From Flavobacteriaceae bacterium (GTDB taxonomy: Bacteria > Bacteroidota > Bacteroidia > Flavobacteriales > Flavobacteriaceae), in the NCBI GenBank assembly GCA_016649715.1, contig JAENXC010000011.1, positions 50,983 to 114,982 on the forward strand: DNA of 64,000 bases. The letters are read 5' to 3'. The notes under the pieces are model-generated. The model was not told where the DNA came from. It searched no databases and saw nothing but the letters and a program-made list of their open reading frames with translations. Position numbers and translations under genes: made by a program. Shown piece after piece: positions 31,229-40,357 of the stretch (within the stretch, counting starts at the first letter, position 1; each line of letters opens with the position of its first letter).

Positions 31229-33022
31229 ATGAAAGTAAAAAACATCGCCATTATTGCCCACGTTGACCACGGTAAAACCACGCTGGTTGATAAAATTATG
31301 CACCACTGTAGTATTTTCCGTGAAAACGAACATACTGGAGATCTTATTTTAGACAGCAATGATCTGGAGCGCGAACGCGGTATTACCATTACTTCAAAAA
31401 ACGTTTCCGTAGTTTATAAGGGCACAAAAATAAATATAATCGATACTCCCGGTCACGCCGATTTTGGAGGCGAAGTGGAACGCGTCTTGAACATGGCCGA
31501 CGGCGTTTTATTGTTGGTTGATGCTTTTGAAGGGCCAATGCCACAAACGCGTTTTGTGTTGCAAAAGGCGATTGACCTAGGCTTAAAACCTTGCGTTGTT
31601 ATCAATAAAGTGGATAAAGAAAACTGTACCCCAGAAGAAGTGCACGAGGCTGTTTTTGATTTGATGTTTGAATTGGGCGCCGAAGAGTGGCAGCTCGATT
31701 TCCCAACCGTTTACGGTTCTGCAAAGCACAACTGGATGAGCGATGATTGGAGCAACCAAACAGATAACATTGAGCCTTTGCTAGATATGGTTTTGGAACA
31801 CATTCCATCGCCAAAAGTGGAGGAAGGAACTGTGCAAATGTTGATAACCTCTTTAGACTTTTCGTCTTTTACGGGACGTATCGCAATAGGCCGTTTACAA
31901 AGAGGGGTTTTGAAAGAAGGAATGCAGATTGCTTTGGTTAAGCGCGATGGCACTAAAGTAAAATCGAAAATAAAGGAACTTCATACTTTTGAAGGTTTAG
32001 GCCGTAAAAAAGTTGCCGAAGTACGTGCAGGTGATATTTGTGCCTTGGTTGGTTTGGAAGGTTTTGAAATTGGCGATACCGTTGCCGATGCCGAAAACCC
32101 AGAAGCTTTGAAAACCATTGCGATTGATGAGCCAACAATGAGTATGCTTTTCACAATCAACGATTCGCCTTTCTTTGGAAAAGACGGAAAGTTTGTTACA
32201 TCGCGACACATTAGAGAACGCCTTGAAAAAGAATTGGAAAAAAACCTTGCCTTGCGCATGGAACCAACGGACAGTGCCGATAAGTTTATTGTTTTTGGCC
32301 GTGGGGTTTTGCACCTTTCGGTTCTGATTGAAACTATGCGCCGCGAAGGGTATGAACTTCAAATTGGACAGCCACAAGTAATCATCAAGGAAATTGATGG
32401 CGTTAAATGTGAGCCAGTTGAAGAAATGACTATCGATTTGCCCGAAGATGTAAGCGGAACCGCCATCAATATGGTAACTATTCGCAAAGGCGAAATGGTA
32501 AGTATGGAAGGAAAAGGGGATAGAATGATATGTAAATTCCTCATTCCATCCCGTGGAATTATAGGTATGCGTAACCAATTGCTTACCGCAACTGCCGGTG
32601 AAGCTATTATGACCCACCGTTTTCTTGAATACCAACCTTTAAAAGGTGGAATTCCTGAAAGACAAAACGGAAGTTTGGTTTCTATGGAAACTGGGAATGC
32701 AATTCCTTATTCTATTGATAAATTGCAGGATCGCGGACGTTTCTTCGTGAATCCAAACGAGGATATTTACGAAGGGCAGGTTATTGGTGAAAACACTCGC
32801 CATGATGATATGACGGTAAATATTACCAAGACCAAAAAAATGTCGAACGTGCGTTCTTCTGGAGCTGACGATAAGGCGCGCATTATTCCCGCCATCAAAT
32901 TTTCTTTGGAAGAAGCTTTGGAATACATTCAAAAAGACGAATATGTTGAGGTTACGCCAAAACATTTAAGACTTCGTAAAATATATTTGAAAGAAACGGA
33001 TCGCAAGCGAATTAAGCTATAA
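31229..33022 (+). CDS. typA: Ribosome-associated translational GTPase TypA/BipA
   Basis: The 597-residue protein starts MKVKNIAIIAHVDHGKTT, giving G1 (AHVDHGKTT) at the very N-terminus as in all TypA proteins. G2 is in RERGITITSKNVS, G3 is DTPGHADFGGEVERV and G4 is NKVDKE. EF-Tu-like domain II, the EF-G-like domains and the C-terminal TypA-specific region (MSNVRSSGADDKARIIP) follow. Family knowledge: it binds the 70S ribosome at the EF-G site, assists 50S assembly at low temperature and adjusts stress gene expression. The gene appears to be monocistronic with a -7 box at 31194-31201 and a dispersed repeat downstream. Confidence 0.97.
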   Translation: MKVKNIAIIAHVDHGKTTLVDKIMHHCSIFRENEHTGDLILDSNDLERERGITITSKNVSVVYKGTKINIIDTPGHADFGGEVERVLNMADGVLLLVDAFEGPMPQTRFVLQKAIDLGLKPCVVINKVDKENCTPEEVHEAVFDLMFELGAEEWQLDFPTVYGSAKHNWMSDDWSNQTDNIEPLLDMVLEHIPSPKVEEGTVQMLITSLDFSSFTGRIAIGRLQRGVLKEGMQIALVKRDGTKVKSKIKELHTFEGLGRKKVAEVRAGDICALVGLEGFEIGDTVADAENPEALKTIAIDEPTMSMLFTINDSPFFGKDGKFVTSRHIRERLEKELEKNLALRMEPTDSADKFIVFGRGVLHLSVLIETMRREGYELQIGQPQVIIKEIDGVKCEPVEEMTIDLPEDVSGTAINMVTIRKGEMVSMEGKGDRMICKFLIPSRGIIGMRNQLLTATAGEAIMTHRFLEYQPLKGGIPERQNGSLVSMETGNAIPYSIDKLQDRGRFFVNPNEDIYEGQVIGENTRHDDMTVNITKTKKMSNVRSSGADDKARIIPAIKFSLEEALEYIQKDEYVEVTPKHLRLRKIYLKETDRKRIKL

Positions 33023-33027
33023 TATAA

Positions 33028-33132
33028 GGACGTAGGACTTATTGACATAAGACGTAGGACGAGAGAGGAATTAACTAAGATATTTTTTCAATTTTTTTAG
33101 TCTTACGTCTTACATCATTTAGTCTTAAGTCC
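33028..33132. repeat. Word-like dispersed repeat after typA
   Basis: The left part reads ggacgtaggacttattgaca and taagacgtaggacg; the right part reads agtcttacgtcttacatc and agtcttaagtcc, roughly the reverse complement. It is the same family as 26072-26185, again placed in a gap with no gene. Confidence 0.6.
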
Positions 33133-33229
33133 ATTTTCAAAACATAATCGGCGTTCAATCCAATAAACTCGACGTTTTTTTGTTAATTTGTTGTCGCCGA
33201 AAGGCAAAACGCAGTATAAAACAATAGGT

Positions 33230-33433
33230 ATGAATTTTCTTTATTTCGATCCAGGGCTGGGAGCAATGATAGTACAGGCGGTAGTGGCAGCAGCAGCTGG
33301 CATTTTGCTCTTTTCAAAAGGGGTTATGTATAAGGTGAAATCTTTTTTCGGATTTAAAAAAGAAGAGGAAGATACTTACGATTCAATTGACGTTGAAGAG
33401 GAAGACACCGATACAAATGACAAAAAAAACTGA
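33230..33433 (+). CDS. Small single-helix membrane protein at the head of the polysaccharide locus
   Basis: The 67-residue protein starts at ATG 33230 (MNFLYFDPGLGAMIVQAVVA). It has one transmembrane helix (about 11-34, ending GILLFSKGVMYKVK), then a basic stretch and a very acidic tail (KKEEEDTYDSIDVEEEDTD). The FDPGxGAMIVQ pattern is seen in small proteins that sit before methyltransferase/sulfatase-like genes in flavobacterial polysaccharide loci (from memory). The gene overlaps the next by 17 bases, so it is co-translated with the methyltransferase. The function is unknown; a scaffold or regulator in the membrane is a guess. Confidence 0.75.
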   Translation: MNFLYFDPGLGAMIVQAVVAAAAGILLFSKGVMYKVKSFFGFKKEEEDTYDSIDVEEEDTDTNDKKN

Positions 33434-34850
33434 CGCACATCAAGCTTCATTCCGAGATCCTTCGGGATACGTGTTTTATGATGGAAAAACCCTGCGAAGG
33501 GCCATCAAACCTATATACTTTCCGCAATACAACAAACTGAAGGACAGTGGTTTTTTCAAAAACCTAATAGCTAATGGTTTGCTTATTCCACACGAGGAAA
33601 CTTCGGATTCTTCGGAAGCCGTGCCTGCCGGCTTGCCCGCCGGGGAGGGCAGGCAGGAAATAATCATCACCCCGGAAGAGATTCCCTTCATCACAAATCC
33701 GTATGAATGGAGCTTTGAGCAATACAAACACGCTGCGCTTCACACCCTGAAAATTCAGAAATACGCACTTTCAAAAGGTTTTATTTTAAAAGATGCCTCC
33801 GCATACAACGTTACTTTTCACAAAGGGAAACCAATTTTTATAGACACACTTTCTTTTGATTTTTATGAAGAAGGAACGCCGTGGCGAGCCTACAAGCAAT
33901 TCATCACACACTTTTTGGGGCCTTTGGTTCTCGCTAAATATCACGGCACAGAAGTTTTCAAAATGATGCAAACGCACATTGACGGGATTCCCGTTAAGCT
34001 GATTGCTTCTTTGCTGCCAACACGCACCAAGCTCAGTTCGGTGCTTTATCCAAACATCCACTTGCTCGCAAAAATGGAAAGCAAGCACAACGAAGATTAC
34101 AAAGCCGAAACCGTAATCGCTACACTTTCAAAAAAAGCACAGGAAAACATTTTGGAAAGTCTTTTTGATTATATAAAGGACTTGACGCTAAAAGAAACCA
34201 GTGAATGGGGCGATTATTACAACAAAACCAATTATGACGAAGCCGCTTTTGAAGCTAAAAAAACGCTGATAAAAGAATGGATAAAGCCGTTGGCACCACA
34301 AAAACTGATTGACGTTGGCGGCAACGACGGTACTTTTGCTCGTACTGTGATTGACAGCGTGCCGCATATAATAGTCACGGATATTGACAGCAACGCCGTT
34401 GACCATAATTACAAGCAACTTCAACAGAACAAGGAAACCAACATGCTTCCCTTTGTGTGCGATGTGTTGCAACCCGCACCTGGCATCGGTTTCAACAATA
34501 CGGAGCGCAATTCCCTAATAGAGCGTTTGGCGGAATATGCGCCCGATGTTACGATGGCACTGGCATTGATTCATCACATTACACTTTCCGGAAATGTTCC
34601 TTTTGAAAAATCGGCTGAATTTTTTGCCTCGTTTTCAAAAAACCTTATCATTGAATTCCCAACCCGCGAGGATTCTTGGGCACAATCGCTATTGGTTCGC
34701 AAACGCGAATTCATCAACCATTTCGATTTTTACAATGAAACCGAATTTGAAAAAGGCTATCTACAATACTTCACCCTCGAAAAAAAGGAAACGGTAAAAG
34801 GCACCAAACGCTTACTGTATCTTTTGAAAAACAAAAATCATGCAGGCTAA
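33417..34850 (+). CDS. NoeA-like class I SAM-dependent methyltransferase
   Basis: The 477-residue protein starts at ATG 33417 (MTKKTDAHQASFRDPSGYVF). The N-terminal half (about 1-280) has the FRDPSG...LRRAIKP pattern and HxGKPIFIDTLSFDFY, like the NoeA-type proteins. A Rossmann methyltransferase domain follows (about 290-440) with motif I LIDVGGNDGTFART and post-I acidic IVTDIDSNAVDHNY. It probably methylates a sugar or a lipid-linked intermediate. It overlaps the small membrane protein upstream and the sulfatase-like gene downstream (11 bases), so all form one operon. A GC-rich palindromic element at 33621-33658 adds about 12 residues (PAGLPAGEGRQ) to a variable loop. Confidence 0.82.
   Translation: MTKKTDAHQASFRDPSGYVFYDGKTLRRAIKPIYFPQYNKLKDSGFFKNLIANGLLIPHEETSDSSEAVPAGLPAGEGRQEIIITPEEIPFITNPYEWSFEQYKHAALHTLKIQKYALSKGFILKDASAYNVTFHKGKPIFIDTLSFDFYEEGTPWRAYKQFITHFLGPLVLAKYHGTEVFKMMQTHIDGIPVKLIASLLPTRTKLSSVLYPNIHLLAKMESKHNEDYKAETVIATLSKKAQENILESLFDYIKDLTLKETSEWGDYYNKTNYDEAAFEAKKTLIKEWIKPLAPQKLIDVGGNDGTFARTVIDSVPHIIVTDIDSNAVDHNYKQLQQNKETNMLPFVCDVLQPAPGIGFNNTERNSLIERLAEYAPDVTMALALIHHITLSGNVPFEKSAEFFASFSKNLIIEFPTREDSWAQSLLVRKREFINHFDFYNETEFEKGYLQYFTLEKKETVKGTKRLLYLLKNKNHAG
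33621..33658. repeat. GC-rich palindromic element inside the methyltransferase gene
   Basis: A 38-bp GC-rich block (starts GTGCCTGCCGGC, centre GCCCGCCGGGGAGGGC, ends AGGCAGGA) is a compound version of the CCTGCCGGCAGG element. It is in frame and encodes PAGLPAGEGRQ between two stretches of ordinary AT-rich coding sequence. Confidence 0.8.
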
Positions 34851-36348
34851 AAGAAAACAGGGATTTTTCTTGGTTTTTTTTCAACGGAAAAATATATTCC
34901 CAATAATTGTGGGGCTTGCGGCGGGTTTGTATCCGCTTTTGTTTTATTATACCAACAACTACAAAATGATAAATTCCTGGGGACACTTGGGGTATTTTGT
35001 CTCTCTGTTTTTGGTAGCTCCCGTTGTTATTTTCTTCGTGGCACATAAAATTTCGGGGATTGGTTTTCTTAAAAAGTTGCAGCCATTCGTCCTGCCTTTT
35101 TTAAACTTTTTCTTCTTCCTTTCCTATTTGAATGTAGCGTTATATGCTGGTTTTAGCTGGATGCGGACATTACTTATTTTTGGGATTGCAGTTTTACTTA
35201 CTTTATTGTTTACCTGTCGGCAGGCATGGCTTCGGAAATATTTCAAAAAAATAATAGCTTTTCAATTTATTTTAGCCGTGATCGGTATCGTTACTTTAAC
35301 CCCAGTGGTTATCAAGCAACTGAATTATTCAAAGGAATGGATGACCCAGCCCGATGCCATTGAAACAGCCGTTTTCAAAAAGAAGCCAAACATATATTAC
35401 ATCCAACCGGATGGGTATGCTAATTTTTCGGAACTGAAGAAGGGTTTTTATAACATCCCGAATAGTGATTTTGAGAATTATTTGGAAGAAAATAACTTTA
35501 AAAGTTATCCCAACTTCCGAAGTAATTATGCGGCAACACTGCCCACCAACAGTTCGGTGTTTATGATGAAGCACCACTACTACAACAACGGGTCCGACTT
35601 TACGGAAACCATTGATGCGCGGAATGTTATCGTTTCAGACAACAGCGTGCTTCGTATTCTAAAAAACAACGGCTACCGTACTTTTTTTCTTACCGAACAA
35701 CCTTATTTTTTGACCAACAAACCCAAGATTGGTTATGATTTTTGCAATTTTTCAACCAAGGAGATCAGCTTTGTGACTACTGGGGTCGGCGATCCGCGGG
35801 ATGTGATTGCACCTTTTAAAAGTTATTTGGAAACCTATCCCGAAGGCCCCAATTTCTTTTTTATCGAAATTTTCAATCCGGGCCATATCACCAATACTAT
35901 CGACGATTCCAAAGGAATTGAAGGCGAGCGCGAACATTATATTGAAAGTCTGCACGAGTCCAATAGAAAACTAACGGAACTGACAAAAACCATACTTGCA
36001 AACGACCCACAAGCGCTTATAGTACTGATGGCGGACCACGGTGGATTTGTGGGAATGACCAATACCAGCGAATCTTACACAAAAAATACCGACCGCGATT
36101 TTGTAAATTCCATTTTCACTACCATCCTTTCCATTCACTGGCCCAATGGCGAAGCCCCAGAATTTGACGATAAACTAAAAACTTCGGTAAATTTGTTTCG
36201 GGTATTGACTTCCTATTTGAGTGAAAATGCTTCCTATTTGGAACATCTGCAAGACGATGGGAGCTACATCGTTATCAGTGACGGCGCGCCAAAAGGAGTT
36301 TATGAATATTTGGACAACGAAGGAAATGTGATATTCAAAAAGCACTGA
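34840..36348 (+). CDS. Membrane sulfatase/alkaline-phosphatase-fold protein, copy 1
   Basis: The 502-residue protein has about five N-terminal transmembrane helices (roughly 20-150) and then an extracytoplasmic domain of the alkaline phosphatase/sulfatase superfamily (about 180-490). KPNIYYIQPDGYANF opens the domain at the metal-binding Asp. An SNYAATLPTNSSVFMM segment holds the usual nucleophile Thr/Ser region and LMADHGGF holds the metal-binding Asp-His. The layout is that of LptA/LtaS-like phosphotransferases that move phospho-groups onto glycans or lipid, but the acceptor is unknown. It overlaps the methyltransferase by 11 bases and the next gene, its paralogue, by one (TGATG). A palindromic element (35212-35229) lies in the region coding for a membrane loop. 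Confidence 0.8.
   Translation: MQAKRKQGFFLVFFQRKNIFPIIVGLAAGLYPLLFYYTNNYKMINSWGHLGYFVSLFLVAPVVIFFVAHKISGIGFLKKLQPFVLPFLNFFFFLSYLNVALYAGFSWMRTLLIFGIAVLLTLLFTCRQAWLRKYFKKIIAFQFILAVIGIVTLTPVVIKQLNYSKEWMTQPDAIETAVFKKKPNIYYIQPDGYANFSELKKGFYNIPNSDFENYLEENNFKSYPNFRSNYAATLPTNSSVFMMKHHYYNNGSDFTETIDARNVIVSDNSVLRILKNNGYRTFFLTEQPYFLTNKPKIGYDFCNFSTKEISFVTTGVGDPRDVIAPFKSYLETYPEGPNFFFIEIFNPGHITNTIDDSKGIEGEREHYIESLHESNRKLTELTKTILANDPQALIVLMADHGGFVGMTNTSESYTKNTDRDFVNSIFTTILSIHWPNGEAPEFDDKLKTSVNLFRVLTSYLSENASYLEHLQDDGSYIVISDGAPKGVYEYLDNEGNVIFKKH
35212..35229. repeat. Partial GC-rich palindromic element inside sulfatase-like copy 1
   Basis: ACCTGTCGGCAGGCATGG is a variant of the CCTGCCGGCAGGCAGG element. It codes for TCRQAW in a cytoplasmic loop between predicted helices. 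Confidence 0.6.
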
Positions 36349-37853
36349 TGGGCAAAACAAAGAAACCCGGAATACTGAAAAGATTTCTTGACAGCAACAA
36401 GGAGTTTCCTGTTTTGGCGGCCGTTGCGGCAGGGCTTTATCCGGTGTTGTTTTACTATTCCAGAAATTTTGATATGGTGCGGTCTTGGCAGCATCTGCTT
36501 TATTTTGCAGGCGTTTTTATATTGTTGCCGATCATCATTTTTTTGGCCGCCCACAAACTTTCCAAATTGAAGATTTTTGAAGGCTATGCAAAATATGTGC
36601 TTCCTTTTTTGAATGTCTTTACATTTTTGTTCTTTCTGAAAACCTTTCTCTTTGTGCCGGTGGAGCGAAAAATAATCCTTGGTATATTTATTTTTTCTGT
36701 GCTATTCGCAAGATTTCTGTATCCATATTTTAAAAAAGTGATTGTTGTGGAATTGCTGTTGGCACTCATCGGTTTCTTCACGGTTTCTCAGCTAATTTAT
36801 GAAAAGCTAACGTATTCCGAAGCTTGGATGCAGCAGCCCGATGCTATTGCAAATGTGGTGTTTAAGAAGAAACCCAACGTGTATTTTATTGAACCCGATG
36901 GCTACGTAAGTTTTTCAACCTTAAAAAACAAATTGTACGACGTTGAAAACAGTGCATTTGAAGGTTTTTTGGAAGCCAACAATTTTAAAACCTATCCAGA
37001 TTTTAGGACAAATTATAAATCCACTTTGTCATCCAACAGTGGCACTTTTATGATGAAACACCATTTTTACGATTTCAATATTGACAAACAGGAAGTGGAG
37101 AACGCCCGGAGAATAATTATGACGGATAATCCGGTGCTCAATGCTTTCAAAAGAAATGGATACGAAACCTATTTTTTGTCGGAATCCTACTATTTTTTGA
37201 ACAATAGGCCGAAACTGGGTTATGATTATTGCAATATAGATTATAGCAAAATTCCTTTTCTGAACAAAGGTTTGGGGGAAGAAGAGCCTGTTTTGGAGCC
37301 TTTGAAGAAGTATCTCTCAGATTCGGTAAGTAGCCCAAAATTCTTTTTTATTCAGATATTAAAACCGGCCCATATAAATACTACTGCTGGAAGCTCGCTG
37401 GGCGCTTCCGAAGAACGTAAAAACTGGATTGAAAGGCTGGGGGAGTCCGATGCACTAATGCAAAATCTTATTGCGGAAATTTTGAAAAAAGATCCCGAAT
37501 CTTTAATAATGATAATGGCGGACCACGGCGGTTTTGTAGGTTTAGATTATACAGGGCAAGGCGATACAAAAACGGAAGACAAGAATATTATCAATTCCAT
37601 TTTTAGTACCAATCTCACCATTCACTGGCCAAAAAACGAGATTCCCGAATACGATTCTAAATTAAAAACGCCGGTAAACGTTTTCAGGATTTTATTCACT
37701 TATTTATCTGAAGATGAAAAATATCTCGAAAACTTGCAACCCGATGAAAGTTATATCTGTTTAACGGAGGGCACTAAACCGGGAGTCTATAAATATATTG
37801 ACAGTTCGGGAAACTGTGTTTTTGAGAAAATGGAGTTGCAAGGGAATAAGTAA
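36348..37853 (+). CDS. Membrane sulfatase/alkaline-phosphatase-fold protein, copy 2
   Basis: The 501-residue protein has the same plan as copy 1 along its full length: N-terminal helices (about 25-145), KPNVYFIEPDGYVSF (about 178), the NYKSTLSSNSGTFMM segment and MADHGGFVGLDY. The start ATG overlaps the stop of copy 1, so the two are translated together, which suggests a pair acting on two positions or as a complex. The two copies share motifs but differ in many residues, so duplication is not recent. The substrate is unknown; phosphate-, ethanolamine- or glycerol-type modification of the surface polymer is a reasonable inference from the fold and locus. Confidence 0.8.
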   Translation: MGKTKKPGILKRFLDSNKEFPVLAAVAAGLYPVLFYYSRNFDMVRSWQHLLYFAGVFILLPIIIFLAAHKLSKLKIFEGYAKYVLPFLNVFTFLFFLKTFLFVPVERKIILGIFIFSVLFARFLYPYFKKVIVVELLLALIGFFTVSQLIYEKLTYSEAWMQQPDAIANVVFKKKPNVYFIEPDGYVSFSTLKNKLYDVENSAFEGFLEANNFKTYPDFRTNYKSTLSSNSGTFMMKHHFYDFNIDKQEVENARRIIMTDNPVLNAFKRNGYETYFLSESYYFLNNRPKLGYDYCNIDYSKIPFLNKGLGEEEPVLEPLKKYLSDSVSSPKFFFIQILKPAHINTTAGSSLGASEERKNWIERLGESDALMQNLIAEILKKDPESLIMIMADHGGFVGLDYTGQGDTKTEDKNIINSIFSTNLTIHWPKNEIPEYDSKLKTPVNVFRILFTYLSEDEKYLENLQPDESYICLTEGTKPGVYKYIDSSGNCVFEKMELQGNK

Positions 37854-37857
37854 AAAT

Positions 37858-38000
37858 CCGTTGTGCATTTTATATTTCATCGATTTTTACCCTATCCCTA
37901 AGAGAATATCGATGAAATTTCAAGTTCTTCCTTTAGGATAAGAGGCAAAAACTTGAAATTTCGCCAAAATTGATTGAGGATTCATTAAAATGCACAACGG
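37858..38000. repeat. 143-bp inverted-repeat element (three-way-junction or MITE-like)
   Basis: The outer 15-bp arms CCGTTGTGCATTTTA (37858-37872) and TAAAATGCACAACGG (37986-38000) are perfect inverted copies. Inside are two further perfect hairpins: ATTTCATCGAT / ATCGATGAAAT (37874-37884, 37908-37918) and AAATTTCAAGTT / AACTTGAAATTT (37915-37926, 37950-37961), which share four bases and so compete. The two halves are imperfect reverse complements. It fills nearly all the gap between convergent genes; it has no T-run and no reading frame of note. Confidence 0.85.
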
Positions 38001-38013
38001 GTAATTAGTGTCG

Positions 38014-38733
38014 TTATCTGGCGAAAAGGTTGTATTTCACGATGCACCAAAGCGCCCAAAGCCCATCTTTCCAGTTTATTTTTTTACCTTCTTCATAAGT
38101 TCGGCCGTAGTATGAAATTCCCACTTCGTAGATGCGAATTTTTTTTACGCGTGAAATCTTTGCGGTTACCTCGGGCTCAAAACCAAACCTTTTTTCCTTT
38201 AAATCCAGCTCTTTTAAGAGGTCTGCCCTAAAAAGTTTATAGCAGGTTTCCATATCGGTGAGGTTCAGGTTGGTGAACATATTGCTCAAAAATGTAAGAA
38301 ACTTATTGCCGATGGTGTGCCAAAAAAACAAAATCCTGTGCGGATTGCCGCCCATAAATCGTGTACCGTAAACCACATCGGCTTTTCCTTCCAATATGGG
38401 TTTTAGCAAAAGGGCATATTCAGTGGGGTCATATTCCAAATCGGCATCTTGAATAATAATATAATCGCCGGTTGCCATTTCTATTCCTTTGTGCAGGGCA
38501 GCGCCTTTGCCTTGGTTTTTTTCAAAAGAAAAGTAGTTTACTTTCAGTTCTGAATGCTTTTCAACAAAAATCTTAATCAGGTTTAAGGTATTGTCCGTGG
38601 AGCAATCGTCCACAATAAGGAGTTCTTTTTTTAGACCCACGGGCAAAACAAGATTGGAGAGCAAGTCCAAGATTTCAAGAATAGTTTTCTCTTCGTTGTA
38701 GGCAGGAATTATAATAGAAAGCGTTTTTTCCAT
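38014..38733 (-). CDS. DPM1-like family 2 glycosyltransferase
   Basis: The 239-residue protein is one GT-A domain of GT2: LSIIIPAYNEEKTILEIL at the N-terminus, DDCSTDNTLNLI, the DxD-type metal site IIQDADLEYDP (about 95) and the Q/RxxRW-like end region. The size, with no membrane helices, matches dolichol/undecaprenyl-phosphate mannosyl- or glucosyltransferases. Such enzymes load a sugar on a lipid carrier for membrane GT-C enzymes, and a GT-C-like protein is the divergent neighbour (38843-40342). The gene stands alone on the minus strand with the 37858-38000 element after it. Confidence 0.87.
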   Translation of the reverse strand: MEKTLSIIIPAYNEEKTILEILDLLSNLVLPVGLKKELLIVDDCSTDNTLNLIKIFVEKHSELKVNYFSFEKNQGKGAALHKGIEMATGDYIIIQDADLEYDPTEYALLLKPILEGKADVVYGTRFMGGNPHRILFFWHTIGNKFLTFLSNMFTNLNLTDMETCYKLFRADLLKELDLKEKRFGFEPEVTAKISRVKKIRIYEVGISYYGRTYEEGKKINWKDGLWALWCIVKYNLFAR

Positions 38734-38842
38734 GAAAAAGATTTGACGGCAAATATAGGCATCTATTCGTAAAAATATTGAAAAAATGAGGAGCTGGATA
38801 AAATGCCCAATGCACTAAATTGCCTATTTTTGATAGCAATCT

Positions 38843-40342
38843 ATGATAAAAACAAAACATATTATTTGGGCTATAACCTTGCTGGGCTTTATTCCGCTGG
38901 CCTTTTGGTGTTATCGCTATATTGATTGCGATTTGTGGTATGATGAGGCTTATTCGTTGGAGGAATTTGCGCTGAAGGATTTTTCAACCACTATGTTTTA
39001 TTATCCCTTCCCGAACAATCATATTTTTTACAATCTGACCAGCCAGCTAATTTCGAGGGTTTTTGGCTATCGCGATATTTTTACGGCAGAGGCGCATGCG
39101 TATATTTTTCGGGGGTTTCAGTTGGTTATTTCCTTGTTAACCGCTTTTTTATCGGTACGTATCCTAAAGCGTTTTTTTGGTTATAAAAGCAGTTTTCTTC
39201 TGTATGCCATTCTTTTCACCACCATTCCTTATATGAATTTTTCATTGCAGTTGCGCGGCTATAATATGAGTGCTCTCTTTGTTGTGATGCTGATCTACTA
39301 TTCGTGGAGTTATATTGCTGCCAAAAGGAATTTTTCACTTTTTATGGTGTTGGTTTCCAGCTTGCTACTTTTGTACACCATACCTTCAAATCTGTATGTT
39401 TTGGCAGCTTGTGAGCTGCTTCTGTTTTGCGGTTGGGTTTACTATTTTCGCAAAAAAGAAGTTATTTCAAAGCTTTATTTGAAAGCAATGCTTGCCGTTT
39501 CTGTGGGCGCAGTTTTTGCTTTTTTGTTGTATTTGCCAATATTGGAAGATGTGATTTTTAATAAATATTCAAACCGCGGACCGTTCGGCTTGCTTTATTC
39601 CTTTCATGTTTTAAGGATTGCGGCTTTTGATTTTTTCTCAAACAGATTCTTTCTTTTAGTGTTGTTATTGCCCGGTGCTTATGTTTTCTACAAAAAAAGT
39701 ACACTTAAAGAACAGCATTATTTTTTGTTTTTGGCGGCTTTGTTTATTGTTCCTTTTGTGCTTTCTTTTCTACATCAAAAAGCCCCTTTTCCACGAGTGT
39801 TTGTACCGCTTGCACCCGTGTTCTGTATGTTAATAACCATACTTATTGTGAAGTTTATAGACACCAATTTGCAGTTGTGGCAAACCCGTATTTTGCAAAT
39901 TTTGGTATCGGTCTATTGTGTTTTTGTTTTTGTGAACGAAGTGTATAAAAACGATGCGGTTATTTCAAAAAATATGGTCGATAAAAATATAGTATCTCAG
40001 GATTTGCATAGAAATTATTACTTGGGAAGCTTTTTTAAGCAGGACAGCACTATGAACCATCTTGGGAAAATTTATAACGATTTCCCCGTTCTAAAACTTC
40101 ATCAACTGGACCAGCCTTCCACAGATTTATACCTTCAAAAATATAAAATATCTTTCAGGGTAATAGACACGATAACCGATATTTCGAAAGATCTCAAAGA
40201 ATTTGGAAAGGTTTATATTTTGACTTCATTTAAAAACAAGACCTTGGCCGCATTGAAAGAAATTGATAGTATTGAAACTGAGGTTTTAACGCCGAAATAC
40301 GCTTTCACGAACATTATTTTGGTGGAATCCAAAAAGCAATAG
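38843..40342 (+). CDS. Polytopic GT-C-like membrane glycosyltransferase (family 39 type)
   Basis: The 499-residue protein has about ten transmembrane helices. Just after the first helix DCDLWYDEAYSLEEF carries the acidic DE motif typical of GT-C enzymes (ArnT/PMT type), placed in the first external loop. These enzymes transfer a sugar from a polyprenyl-phosphate donor on the outer face of the inner membrane. The C-terminal 130 residues form an external soluble domain. The divergently placed DPM1-like gene could make its donor. The specific sugar is unknown. Confidence 0.78.
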   Translation: MIKTKHIIWAITLLGFIPLAFWCYRYIDCDLWYDEAYSLEEFALKDFSTTMFYYPFPNNHIFYNLTSQLISRVFGYRDIFTAEAHAYIFRGFQLVISLLTAFLSVRILKRFFGYKSSFLLYAILFTTIPYMNFSLQLRGYNMSALFVVMLIYYSWSYIAAKRNFSLFMVLVSSLLLLYTIPSNLYVLAACELLLFCGWVYYFRKKEVISKLYLKAMLAVSVGAVFAFLLYLPILEDVIFNKYSNRGPFGLLYSFHVLRIAAFDFFSNRFFLLVLLLPGAYVFYKKSTLKEQHYFLFLAALFIVPFVLSFLHQKAPFPRVFVPLAPVFCMLITILIVKFIDTNLQLWQTRILQILVSVYCVFVFVNEVYKNDAVISKNMVDKNIVSQDLHRNYYLGSFFKQDSTMNHLGKIYNDFPVLKLHQLDQPSTDLYLQKYKISFRVIDTITDISKDLKEFGKVYILTSFKNKTLAALKEIDSIETEVLTPKYAFTNIILVESKKQ

Positions 40343-40357
40343 TATTGAAACCGAAAA

